From Oreocharis arfaki (Eukaryota; Chordata; Aves; Passeriformes; Paramythiidae): a stretch of 64,000 bases of DNA. Under the pieces are notes generated by a model. It had not been told where the DNA came from, ran no database searches, and saw only the letters and a list, made by a program, of their open reading frames with translations. Positions 28,302-39,864 of this stretch are shown here, piece by piece; the stretch's first letter is position 1; every line of letters starts with the position of its first letter. Location of the stretch: the NCBI GenBank assembly GCA_013398015.1, contig VZRR01011621.1, positions 786,914-850,913 on the forward strand. The letters run 5' to 3'. The translations under genes and the position numbers were made by a program.

Positions 28302-29450
28302 ATGCTTTGGAGTGTGCTGGTCTGTGGGGTTTTAATGCATATTTTCCCTTCAACTGCTATGTGAAAGATATCCTCCCACTCACCTGCATTCCCACACAAA
28401 GGAAGCTGGCCACTGAGTGAACTTGAGAGATTGAAGGTGTTACCCACTTCCAAAAAGTCATTTTCAGCTATGGCACTTTCAAGTCTTTTTGAAAGTTGTG
28501 TAAAAGAAAAAGAACAAAAATCTTTTTTCAGTTTTTCTTTGCTGGCCCCCACAGCAAAAATTGTCTTCTTCCCCTCGGTCAAAAAAAAAACCATCCCAAA
28601 CCCGGCCTGACCAGAAGTCAGGTTAACTTTCTTGTGTGAAGTGTAAGGAGTGACATGTTTTCTTGGAATATCCTATTTGTTTTACCCTCCATCCGAAAGA
28701 TGGCTCTGCCAGCAGCTCAATGCACCTTTAATGCCTTGTGATGAAAAAATAAAAAGGTACTGTTTAGGAGTTAAAATTCTACCAGTACTGCCTGCAGCTA
28801 CAGGTACCAGCAGAAAACCAGGTTAGAGCCACATCCAACATTTGAAACCTTCCTGCATTCCCCCGGATGTTAGCACCATCCCCAAGTAAGGCATTTAGCA
28901 CCCTCTGGTTTTACACCAAAAGCTGCTGCTGAGGTTAGTGTCATTTTCCTCTGTTGCAATGTGAAAGGGACTTGCAGTTCTGCTTGAGAGTTGTTCCCAA
29001 AAGACTCATCTGGGGGTTCGGTGGTACACGGCAGCCTGGAGGACCCTTTTAAGGTCTGAAGAGGCGTAAGTAAGAGCCAGAGCAATGTCAAGCAGAAAGG
29101 GCACTTCGGGCTCCCGTAGCTCCAGGGCACTGAGCAATGATGGACAGGACAGAAGTTCATCTGGAATTCTGTCTGAGTCACAGAGGTCCCATAATGTCTG
29201 AATCTGAGGACTTGCAAGGGTAAGCAAAGGCACAGCACGCCGTGGACCTCAGCCTGAAATCACAGCAGAGAGTGCTTCCTCCTTCGTGAATGACAATAGT
29301 AACACACGCTGTTACATGTTACCTGTCCTGCTGAGGGAGCGAGCCACATGCTAACACATTTGTTTCTTAGATATGCTATATCCTTATGCTCTGCACTGTT
29401 TTGGATGTAAACAGTAGCCAAGGAATGTGCTATTTGCCCAGTCAGCGATG
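28302..29450. other. Non-coding DNA, no gene recognised
   Basis: The DNA between the CR1 copy and the older CR1-like fragment holds no supported gene. Open frames on the minus strand at 28,154-28,594 and 28,870-29,238 are partly CR1 readthrough and otherwise motif-free. Confidence 0.55.
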
Positions 29451-29790
29451 AATCCATCCAACCCAGTATCCTGTCTCCAGCAGTGGCGTTAGGAGATCCT
29501 GTCCAGGAAGAGCAAACAAACCTGACTGCTCTCTGAGTACCATTCCCAGCATCCAAACATTACAGACTCACCTCTGCCTTCTCCCTGTTTATGGACATAT
29601 TGTCCATGAATGTGGCTACCCTCTTTTTGGAACTGCTCATACTGTTTGCCTTTAAAACCTGCTGTGACTACATATTCCACAAGCTCATTGCCTGCCATGT
29701 AAGAAAGCGCTTTATTATAACTCTTAAATTGGATTTAGTGAACAAGTTTTTCATTCATCTTATTTCCAGGGAGCTTTCTCCTCTCTTAAT
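29451..29790 (-). mobile_element. Old CR1-like LINE 3' fragment, minus strand
   Basis: The + strand shows phrases typical of the old CR1 type abundant in turtles and crocodilians: AACCCAGTATCCTGTCTCCA GCAGTGGC, ACCATTCCCAGCATCC, GGACATATTGTCCATGAATG, AAACCTGCTGTGACTACATA and TTCCACAAGCTCATTGCC, followed by a diverged continuation to about 29,790. The order and spacing agree with that family, but divergence is much higher than in the other copies in the window, and the left end is indistinct. This points to an insertion that predates the radiation of living birds. The reading frame that spans it on the + strand (29,591-30,004) is antisense to the element and not a gene. Confidence 0.75.
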
Positions 29791-32678
29791 TGAAAACCCT
29801 CAGCTTTTTAAGGCTCCCTTGACAAGACAGCTGCACTGTCATCCACATTTCTTTACCTGCCCTTCTTGGTACCTTCCCTCAGTCCATTATGCCCCTCTTG
29901 CAATGCTGAGAGCAGTGACAAGCCTCAGTCAGGACGTGACTGCACCTGGGTTTTACACATTGGCAAAACCATGCTCTCTCCATTGTTCTCAACTCCCTTC
30001 CTGATGATGCTCAACAATTTGATGCTTCTTCTGGCTGACACTGCACATTGAGCTGATGAATGAAACTGGGAATAACTAATGAGAATATGCTATTGTGATC
30101 AAGCCTGGCTGTGGTATGCAGTTAAATATGTGCCACACTGTTTGGTTTTTTTTTTTTTTCCCTTTTTTAAACCATATTCTATTGGCAGTCCCATTGAAAG
30201 ACAAATATTAGCAGGCAGGGTAACTGCTCCAAATTGGACAGTTTTGGGTCACTATATTTTTGCAGTCTTCCCTTTCTGCCCAGAGCATTAGTAGTATTCC
30301 TTATGGTGTGAACTAGAGCACCCATAAGTAAGATGGACATTCTTCCTGGATTTGTGTGCAGGGGCCCAGCATGACTTAAACTTAGGTCTCTTGTTCAAAA
30401 ACTTCAGCATAAGGATGTGGAATCACTTCTTTCTGACACTTCCACTTGAAGAGGTTTTGTGACTCAGATGCACATATTAACTTCCAGTGAGTTAAAAAGA
30501 AGAAGCTTTAGCCTAGAAGCAACACCTACCCAGTTTCATAAGCCTATCACACATATAGCTTTAATAAGAGCCTGTAGAATAAACAAAACTCACCTATAGA
30601 AACATTTAGGCAGTAGCAGTTGTAATTCAGGGAATTTCCAGCAGATTAGTAACAAGCTGTGAAGAGCCTGTGGCCTGAAATGCAACCTTGAACCTCTAAT
30701 TCCTAGGAAATTGTTTGTTACTGCTGCTGAACGATTAGAAAACTGGAAGGACTTTAAAAATTTTGGCTTTTGATTTCTCTTTTCCATTTTCAGCATGTGA
30801 AGGCTTTTCCATTTTTCAGTTCTGGCATGAATCACAGCTCCCTGAGATCCATCTCTTCCCCGAGGTGTGCACGGGTAGCAGTGAACCAGGGTTTGCTATA
30901 AAGAGCAGAAGCATTGATTGGAGGAAGCAACAGGTACACATTTGATTCTTTCTCCATGGAGCTCTCAAAATCTATTCAGGAAAGCTTTTTTGGAACTCTC
31001 CTCCCAGAATTTTAAGCAGTCTGGAGGAGACACATATTCCATCAGAATCTGTACATTAAAAAAAGAAAAAAGTTTGATTGCTACCAGTGGTGTTCTTTTT
31101 TTTTTCCCCTCCAATAAATCAAACAGAAATTTCATTTCTGTTTTATGTTATAAAATAATTACACTTCTAAGTGCCTGATGGTTCTTGGCACTTTTTTTTT
31201 CTTTTCTTGTGGCCACCTTCAGCATACCTATCTGAGTCTATTCAGATGTCTATGAATCTTCATAGCACACTCCTTCAGTGCAGAGTCCCTGATGGGTGGA
31301 AATTGGGTACTTCTAACACCCCAGAAATGTCTCTGGAAAGGAGTCAGTCCTTTCCTTGAGGTCTGGTAAGAGCCAGTCAGAGAGATACCCTGAAACAGCA
31401 ACAATGTGTTGATGTGTGCCAGTTTCACCCACTGGGCATAAATCCTACTGATGGCATTGGTTATGGTTGTAATTAAAGTTATGCTGTAAGGTAATTTTAT
31501 GCTACGGTCCTAGGAATACTTTGCTTAGAGATCTCTACAAGCAAATTTAACGCAGTTCTCTGCTATTTTGGATGCTCCAGAAATGAGACTGTGTCCCAGA
31601 ACTTCATAGGCCTCCTGGTTCAGGTACCTGACATACAAGTAATATGACATACACTCAGCCACAAGTGTTAATTAATTACAGATTCCATGTAGCTTGTATT
31701 TGAAAAGCTCCACCAGTTATACCAGATCCAGACAGATGTGGTGTGGTGAAAGGAGTTCAGCTTCCTATGCTAGTGATGTAGCTGCCCAGTTGCACTCTAG
31801 AGCAAAGAATTAACATATCCTGAGAAATATAAGGCCCCTTGTTTCTAAATTGGGTTCTGTGGCCTCCTAAATGAAGAAGAATGAGTGAATTTAAAGAGTC
31901 CAAGGATGTCTAGAGTCTGGAGATGGCAACATGAGCTTGGAGATACTTAAAATTTTAACAGGTCCGAATCCCACTTCTTGCTTTCTCAGTGCATTTTAAA
32001 TTTATTTTTAATTGAATTTTCTTGTTCAGAGCTGGCTGCCATTACTGCTGACATCAGTGAAGAGACTCCCACTGAATTTCAAGGACAACTGGATTAGTTA
32101 CTAGGTTTTCATACTGGAAAGGTATGCAATTTTTAAAAGCCATGCTGTTCCCACTGGGCTGGAGCCAAGGATGACCAAGTGTGCTTGCTCAAATGCAGCT
32201 GTGGCACTTTAGGTGCAGCCCAGGCCATGCAACCCAGTCTGGCCAGAAGCTGCAGTTTGGCAACTTAGACCCACTGAGGGGTCTGCCCAGGCACAGGAGC
32301 TACAGGGAATTTATTTTGTGAGTCAGAGCTGTAATTTCCAAATGGTAGGGTTTGATCTGCAGCAGTTATGACAGCATAACAACTTCACAGCAGCCAGTGA
32401 GACTTCTGACAGGTGTGTGGTTTACCAGGAGGAGTCTTCAGCTGGAAAACAATTCTCAGGTGCTTTGGAGTGAATGGAAAGTGTAAAAAATTTTATTAAT
32501 GCCTTTTGTATAGTGTTTATTGACTCATTTCAGTACTCCCTAGCACAACCCCCCCCCACTTTTCTGAAGTAATTATCTATTTCCTACAAACCTTATTGGT
32601 ATGAAGGGATGCCTCTATGCTCTCTAACTCCAGCTGTAGGTCTCAGCCTCCCAAACAAAGTATGTGTGTGCCCTTACA
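29791..32678. other. Non-coding DNA, no gene recognised
   Basis: No gene is supported. A T tract lies at 30,146-30,159 and a run of 9 C at 32,549-32,557. The segment 29,791-29,920 may be a further, unrecognisable continuation of the old CR1-like element. The rest is moderately AT-rich and without named repeats. Confidence 0.55.
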
Positions 32679-33085
32679 GAATGATAGAATAGTTTGGGTT
32701 CAAAGGGGCATTTAAAGGTGGTCTAGTCCAACTACCCTGTGATAAGCAGGAACATCTCCAACTCCATCGGGTTGCTCAGAGCCCTGCCCAACATGCCCTT
32801 TAAAATCTCCAGGCACGTCTCATCTACAACTGCCCAGGGCAACCTGTTCCAGTGATTCACCACCCTCACTATACCTAGTATCTGTCCTTATATCTAGTCT
32901 GAATTGACTGTCTTTTAGTTTAGAACAATTCCCTCTTGTCCTGTATCAACAGGCCGTGCTAAAAAGCCTGTCCCCATCTTTCTTCCAAGCTCCCTTTAAG
33001 TACTGAGAGGCTCTAATATGGTCTCCCTGGAGCCTTCTCTTTTCCAGGCTGAACAACCCCAATGCCCTTATTCTTGTGAATTTTC
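32679..33085 (-). mobile_element. CR1 LINE fragment with the end of ORF2, minus strand
   Basis: The + strand begins with AGAATGATAGAATAGTTTGG, the reverse complement of the CR1 3' end with its ATTCTAT-type octamers. It continues through GGGCAACCTGTTCCAGTGAT, CACCACCCTCACTAT, CTTTAAGTACTGAGAGGCTC, GGTCTCCCTGGAGCCTTCTC and CAGGCTGAACAACCCCAA, fading at about 33,085. On the minus strand the upstream part translates as GLFSLEKRRLQGDHIRASQY followed by LKGAWKKDGDRLF, the C-terminal region of CR1 ORF2. The copy is 5'-truncated and lies only about 400 bases upstream of the CpG island, so it marks the near limit of repeat tolerance beside the putative promoter. Confidence 0.95.
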
Positions 33086-33856
33086 CCATGAACTCCCGTG
33101 GAAATAGTTGCTTCCATAATGATATGCATATGTTTTGAGGGCTCAGAAAAGGCAGGGAAATTACAAACATGTGAGCTCAGAACTTCTGAGAAAATGAGGA
33201 CTGCCAGTGTTTCTGTAATTAAAGATACGCTCTGTAAACTGTCCCTGCCTCCCTCTTTCCCTTATCCAAGATGAATGAAATGTGGAACACTTCACTGAGC
33301 CTGGGAAGTAAGTTAAGGTTATAAAAGTGATTACGTTTGATGATGTCACGTCCCTTTTGATGACATGGATAAAACATATCCAAACCCGTGCCTGGAGCGG
33401 GATGGGACTTTTTTGGGGAACGTTTTGGAGATGAAAAATGGTGCAACAAGCAGAGCTCCTCACTGCAACAAACCCGCGATGCCCTCGGCGGGGCTCGGGC
33501 GCCCCTTAACCCGCCCGGGGCCACTTGTGGCCGCGGACGGCGCAGCGCTCGCCTCCAGCCGGCGGCGGAGCGGGGACCGGAGCCCCCGGGGCCGGGATAA
33601 CCTCGCCTTACCCCTGACCCTTCTGCGGATCGCCCGCCCCCGAGCACCGTGCCAGGGCCGGCCGGGCGGGCGGCGGGGCGCGCCCCGCGGCGCCGCTCCC
33701 TCCGCGGGCGCGCACGGAGACCGGGAAACTTTCGGAGGGAGCCACTTCCTCGCCCGGCCCAGCTTGGCGGGGGGAGATGTCAGATGCCGGCAGGCAGTGA
33801 GGGAGGGGGGAAGGCGGGGAAGCGCCAGCCGCAGCCCCTCCGCCCGCTGCCAGACT

Positions 33857-34214
33857 NNNNNNNNNNNNNNNNNNNNNNNNNNNNNNNNNNNNNNNNNNNN
33901 NNNNNNNNNNNNNNNNNNNNNNNNNNNNNNNNNNNNNNNNNNNNNNNNNNNNNNNNNNNNNNNNNNNNNNNNNNNNNNNNNNNNNNNNNNNNNNNNNNNN
34001 NNNNNNNNNNNNNNNNNNNNNNNNNNNNNNNNNNNNNNNNNNNNNNNNNNNNNNNNNNNNNNNNNNNNNNNNNNNNNNNNNNNNNNNNNNNNNNNNNNNN
34101 NNNNNNNNNNNNNNNNNNNNNNNNNNNNNNNNNNNNNNNNNNNNNNNNNNNNNNNNNNNNNNNNNNNNNNNNNNNNNNNNNNNNNNNNNNNNNNNNNNNN
34201 NNNNNNNNNNNNNN
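33857..34214. other. Assembly gap (358 N)
   Basis: An uninterrupted run of N inside the CpG island. The flanks are extremely GC-rich on both sides, which is the usual cause of such gaps in short-read assemblies. The run length may or may not reflect the true size. Confidence 1.
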
Positions 34215-34228
34215 CCGGCGGGGGCGTC

Positions 34229-34240
34229 GCTCACCTGGGG
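34229..34240 (-). other. Perfect-consensus splice donor on the minus strand
   Basis: The + strand GCTCACCTGGGG reads on the minus strand as CCCCAG followed by GTGAGC, a full match to the MAG/GTRAGY donor consensus. An exon using it would end at 34,235 and its intron would begin at 34,234 and run leftward into the gap. It may belong to a divergent transcript from the same island or may be a chance match in GC-rich DNA. No matching leftward acceptor was identified. Confidence 0.3.
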
Positions 34241-36230
34241 CGGGATCCCCGTGGCCTCCCCTGCCCCCCGCCCGGCCGCAGTGGGGGCTGTGCCGGGGCT
34301 TGACCCGGCAGCCGCGTGGCTCCTTTCGGGCTGTGAGGGTGCCTCGGTTGTTTTCCTGGGTTAAAGCTGCCCTGGGTACAACAGGGACGGCTCCCGTCTC
34401 CGGAGTGTTGTAGCCTGCCCTCCTCGTGTCGCTGCTGGTTAATTAGTAATAGAGTATTTGCGCATTGCCCATGCCGGTGGTGCACATCACCCGCTGGATT
34501 GCAGCTTTCGGGATCAGCGCGGAGTTTGCAGGGGAAAATGCTGCCGTGGTGCGGATCGGGCAGCCCTGGCATTGCAGGGCAACAGATCAGCAGGAGGCCT
34601 TGGCCGGCACGCTTGGCTTTGAGGCCTCGCTCTGTTCCCACGTGTGTTGCAGGATGTTCTTCCAAGAACACCTTTCAGTGATGTAAATCAGATTTGCTTG
34701 CCAAGTGACCCACTCAGCATGCTGGCACAGACTCTCACCCTTGCTTCCCTCAGCTGATGGTGTTCTCAGTGTTCCCGTTCGAGTGCTTCATGACTGCTCT
34801 GATCTCTAATGTTTTGGGGCTTGTTGAACTTTTGCTTCCAGGTGTACCCGCTTGCCCTCTCTGCCTCAGTGGTTTCTGCTACAAAAGTATGAATGTGTGT
34901 TGATAGGGACCAAAGTGCTCAGTAATCTGTGGTGACAGATCTGCCTGAGAGCTGCAGAACAGAACTGTACTGCTGTTTTACATTTTTGACTACTTTTTCC
35001 TTACCTTGCCTTGGCACCAGCTTGCTATTGCAGCCAATGACTGTTGTAAACCTTTGCTTCCTCGTCTTGTCTGTTTCGGTTTGGGGAACCTTGCGGTGTT
35101 TTGTCATTCGATCTCTGTTGTGCCAAGCCTAGGTTTAAAAATCTCTTCTGAATAAGAGCTACGACTGAATTGGGTATTAAAGTACACCAGTATTTTGGAA
35201 GAACTCAGAGGAGGCCTGGATCGTCCTTGGGTACAGCCTTGCAGGATCTGCCTGCCACGACCTCTGTTGTTTGCAGTTTTTCTTCTCAAGCTGAATATGA
35301 AATCCTGTGACTTAGTGATCTCTAATGTTCTCTAAGCCAGGCTCTTAACTGGTGTCTAGTATGATTAATAATAGTACTAAAAAAAGTGGACCCTCTCCTC
35401 CACTACCTGTAGTTGTATTTATGCATTCATCATCTTGGGACCCAGCTGCAGACCCTCAAATAGGTCTTGTCCCCTGATGTTATCAGAACTCCCATCAACA
35501 TGCTGCAGGACACAGGTCAGATCTGCGGATCATGGTGTGGCTCATAATTTTAGGTAGGAACTCTGCAGCTCATGGTGTTACTATTGAAAATTTAGAAGAC
35601 AGCATTCTCTGCTGTGACTTACTTATACCTCTGAATGTGAAGGCTGAGGTGAGGAAGTCTCAGTTCACCAGGCTTCTTAGCTAGTGCTGATCAGCACCTG
35701 GTGGAGTTCTGAACATTAGGAGAACATGCTTAAACTGCAGAGAGGTGGGGAGAAAGGTCCTTTAGGATTCTTTCCTTAGAGGAATAAGATGTAAACTGGT
35801 GCTCGCTGGTGGTGTGATCATGCAAATCACTCACTCCCTTGAAATGACTAGCTTTCATCGTGGCCACTTAGAGGTCAGGTAGGGGGGATAACTCCTGTTT
35901 GAAAAGGTCACTATGTTTCTATAGCCCATAAGGAATAAGGATGCAGAATAAAGCCTTGCTCGTAGGCAATACTTTAAGCACAGTAGTCTTGTTGCCCATT
36001 TCAATGCTGTTCATGTGATCTTGCCCTCTAAAAATGAGGATGTAACAGGGCACAGTTTTGCTCTTTGTGTTGAGTTCTTTGCATAGGCTCAGGCAGGTGT
36101 TAGGGTTGGCTGGTGGTGTTTGAGGTGTGGCATGTGGTCAGGTACAGGGACACAGCCTGGCACTACCTGGGGAGCTATTCAGCTGGTGTAGGAAGGTGAC
36201 AGCAGCTGGCAGGACTGCCAGGCACGTGGC

Positions 36231-36480
36231 ATGAGCTGGGCTTCGTGTGTTGCCTGTCAGAACTCGTGCCCCTTGTCTGCAGTCTCCCAGCCAGCCCCTG
36301 AGTGGAGAGGCAGCGAGCGGGGTGGAAGGGGCTCCCGGCTGGTGTGGCCTCTGCGTTGCCTTTCAGATGACTGCAGGGTCGGAGAGGGGACAGCGCTCCT
36401 TACACTGACGCCATTGTCGGCCCAAACCCGCGCGGGGACTGGGAAGCAGCCGGAGCTGTGGAACGGCTGTGTCATGGCAG
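36231..36480. promoter_or_regulatory. CpG-dense patch downstream of the island
   Basis: About a dozen or more CpGs fall within 250 bases, including AGCGAGCGGGG and CCCGCGCGGGG, in a surrounding that is CpG-poor. It lies about 2 kb downstream of the main island. It could be an alternative promoter, an intronic regulatory element or a piece of an exon. The one acceptor-like site inside it (GCCTTTCAG before ATGACTGCAGG, near 36,358-36,366) is not followed by a recognisable coding exon. Function is an inference from composition only. Confidence 0.35.
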
Positions 36481-39400
36481 CTCCTCAGTGGTGTGATGGG
36501 CACATGATCTTTCTGTGGTGTCTTTTACTCAAGGATAAGCATCTTGTTTATTTCTCATGAGTTACAACATAGTGGGCAAGGTTGGACTTGTTAGAAAACA
36601 AACCTTGCTGCCCGTTTTTTATTGAGAGTGATCATATTAGTGATATGACAAATAACATTTACTACTAAAAGAGCAACAGACAGTGTTTGTGTGCTTGTTT
36701 TGGTGCTTAGAATTACAAATGCCTTTTATGTGGATCTAACAGCTTGTTCTTACAGCTTATTCCATGCACAGACCTCCTGATACTGTGTGAGTTGATTATA
36801 TAGGATTATGACTTAATTACTAGTCTGAATTTCCAGTTGAGGAGTTTGAATGAAGAACCCTCTTATCTCAATGTGGGCTTGCCATGTGTGTATGTTGCAT
36901 ATGAGATTATTTCTGCTATATATTGGTCATCATTAATCATCCTTGTTGAGTCTTCTCCTATATAGTACACTAATTTTAAATTTTAGTTTGTGAAATTATT
37001 CTGGATAATTTTCAGCACATGCAAGAAAAAGTTAATAGTAATTTCCATTTAACTTTGTGACGAGTCTACATATGGCTTATTTAGGGGCTTATAAAAGAAT
37101 TAAGATTGAGAAATGGGAGGCTCCTTGCTGCTACTGTACGTGCACTTCTGGGGTAAACCCTTTAGTGGCCACTATTAAAAATACAGGTATGAGCATTGCT
37201 GATCTGGAGACCTGAGCAGGCCTGAATTTAGGCAGCATAGAAGGGAAGCTGTAGCTGTGAACAGTTTGCTTGTGTCAGAGGAGCTTAGAAATAAACTTTT
37301 CTTCTGCCAGGCCAGGTTATTTTTATGTGATGGCTGCTTTCATTTTTGTTTAAAACTGCAACACAGGTTAATTTCTTGAGCTTCTTTATGTTCCTGACAA
37401 AGCCCCACAACACAAGCACCTTCTGCAGTACTCAATGGAGGCTTTGTTTTCAGCGTGGCATGGATGTGCCTAGCGCTTCCTTAGAGGCATAGGCTGGCTG
37501 CACATTGCAGCACACTCACATGGTTTCCAATACTTTGAGTCTCCAGCCAGCAACACACAACAAAATATCTTCTTCTGCATATTTGAGATCAGAATTTAGG
37601 CCCACAGTGGAAATGTTGTCTGTGCAAACAGCCACGCTATTATTAGTACTTCCTCAATTATGTGAGCTACATGCAAGTCTTTGTTGAGAATTTTCATGGC
37701 ATGTAATTCTTTTTTGGTTGGGGTTTCTAAATAGGAGTGAAATTGCTGCTGTTTTAAAACCTTTGGTTGTTCATTGTGTAGGGCATAATCAATGTAATTT
37801 TAATTTATGCATTTCCTTCTTTCTACTAGAATTACAGTGTATCTCAGAGGGAGCATTTTGACAGCGCTGGAGAGTGGCTGGGGACTTGGATGTTTGTAGG
37901 TGCAAAGCCTATCTGTGACATTAACTTGCCTGCTTGGAAGATTCTTGGTATGAGCAAAGGCAAGAGACACTACTAAACCAGTTGGTGGCTGCACATGTGG
38001 CTGTTAGCCTGATGCTTTTAGTTTGACTCCAAAATTTGAATGTAAACAGTACCTTGAACATCGTGAAAGGTTGATGGAAGGGTAGGAGGAGCCAGTTGAA
38101 TTTTCTCCAGCAGAGAGGGCCTTCTGCCATGTAGGAATGGGACAGTGAAAGAACTTTGCCTTAAATGGAGCTATCAGTAGGAAATTGATTTTCAGCAGAT
38201 GACTGTGCAGGGGAGGGCTTTAATGGGGGGGAGAAAATGAAGTGTAGGTGAACATGTGCTAATATGAAGTGTTAGAAAAGCAAAGAGTGTGGGGGAAAGA
38301 GTGATCAGGCATGTGCAGGAAGAGAAGAACAAAACAGATGCACTGCTCTGGAAGGCTGCACCAAGGCTTTTCTCTAAGTGCTTTCCAGCTGTTCCCAAAT
38401 GTATCTGCACATAAACAGGCCTCCTGGGGCTATTAATCCAAAATTCCAGGAGAAAATCCAAGATTAAGTGGGAAAAGTATTTCTGTAATCCAACAAAGAA
38501 TGGACATGTAGATGTGGTCCAACCAGAGCTGAATCAATAAACTCATGGCCTCATTTAGTTATCTTCTCTGGCCTTCATGGGCTTTCAGTGGAAAAGGCAG
38601 GGAAAGATATGTCCATATCTTTCCATAAATGTTGTTGGTATTTGGCCCATGACTGAATGTAGTTGAGGTTAATTTCCTACCATCATCAGGAAATTGGAAG
38701 AACCCGCTGATATTAGGAACCAAGCAGTCCACCCATCCACTCTTCCTTCTGTGCTCTCTGTGAAGATACCAAAGGCCGCATAGGAAAGCTTCTTTCTCTC
38801 CCCGTAGAAATGTAATAGGAGAAAAGGTAACTGTGCATCTCAGAATTGAAGAAATTGCACCTACAAGGAGGAAGAAATGGCAGCTCTGAATGGAGGGAGG
38901 AGTGATGTTGGAGTTTGCTGTGGTACCAGACCTGTGGGGTCTGTAACTGACCTTGGCTTTACATGGTGGTAAACCCAAGCTGGTATGTGTGGGGAAGAGG
39001 GCTAAGGCTGACATGAGTACAGCTTTGGGGAGGAGAAGGGACCCCGTAAGGATCACCTTCAGACTTTCCTAGCTAGTGCTTGCAAGTCCTTTTCTCTCCA
39101 GTGCTGCCCATCTGCTTGTTCTCTGTTTCCTTTTTCCGTTCTTCTTGTACCTCCCATTTGCTTGGTACACCTCTGACTTTACTCATTCTTTTGTACAGTT
39201 TTAGCCAGACTGAACAAGTGAAAGAAATACCTAGTATGTCATTGGGAAGTTCCTAATGCATGCAAATGTTTTGTTGTGTTCTGCATGTGGGCTTCTGCTT
39301 TAGGGTTGAGAATGTGGGGGTTTTCTTTAAGTGTTGGGTTGGGTGTTTTGTTTATTGGAAGGACTTAATGTCTTTTTGGTTGATTGGTCTGGCTTTGTGG

Positions 39401-39848
39401 TGTGCAGGAGAAGGCTGTCTACATACTGTAGTGCTGGTTTCTGTGTACTGTGCACCAAATGAGCCAGGGTTTTGAGTATAAGGAATAATTTGTGTGAACT
39501 TCAGCCTTATTTCCTCATTGAAGGTAAGAAATTTTTGCTTCTGAGACTGTAAAATCATCAAGTAAAGATTTGAACATCAGGTGCAGAGCTTTATTGCAAA
39601 GTACAGTCTGTCTCTTGAGGCCTGGTAAGCAGATGCAGTCTCTTAGCACTTCTGAGCCCCAAAGTGCTGGAGTCCCCTCTCCCATCATAGCCCAGGTGAG
39701 TGGAGAGATGCAAGTGCCTGGGAGCTTTCCCTTGTTAGGCTGTTGTGTTTGTATCTGCAACACAGCTGGCTCTGTGATTAGGTGCATTCTCAGATTAATT
39801 GCTTACTTCCTTTTGGCACTATTTTGATCAGGGGTTTTTTTTTGGTGG

Positions 39849-39864
39849 TTTTTTTTTTTTTTTT
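39849..39864. repeat. T tract (16 T)
   Basis: Sixteen consecutive T, preceded by a second T run at 39,835-39,843. Confidence 0.9.

Larger units (their letters stand above)
33470..34640 (+). promoter_or_regulatory. CpG island, probable promoter and first exon, with assembly gap
   Basis: CpG density rises abruptly at about 33,470 and falls away by about 34,640. The 60 bases from 33,661 alone contain 15 CpGs, against close to none in most of the window. GC-box-like GGGCGGG occurs at 33,664-33,670 and an ETS-type CACTTCCT at 33,743-33,750. G-rich tracts lie at about 33,764-33,777 and 33,801-33,821. The 358-base gap lies in the middle, as often happens in very GC-rich bird promoters. The strand bias downstream (see the putative intron) suggests that transcription runs rightward. 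No convincing + strand splice donor is visible on either side of the gap, so the first exon boundary is probably hidden in the gap. The open frames that cross the gap are artefacts of GC-rich, stop-poor DNA and N codons, and I do not call them genes. Confidence 0.8.

Noticed and set aside
28154..28594. 146-codon minus-strand frame
   Set aside because: Its C-terminal part is CR1 ORF2 sequence and the remainder has no motif, so it is repeat readthrough and not a gene.
33365..34413. Long open frames on both strands across the CpG island, up to 312 codons
   Set aside because: Most of their length is N codons from the assembly gap. The rest is GC-rich, stop-poor DNA open in several frames at once, with Arg/Gly/Ala/Pro-rich translation and no motif.
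38559..39056. Minus-strand frame of 165 codons
   Set aside because: No recognisable domain. It lies antisense to the skew-inferred transcript, and its length can be explained by chance.
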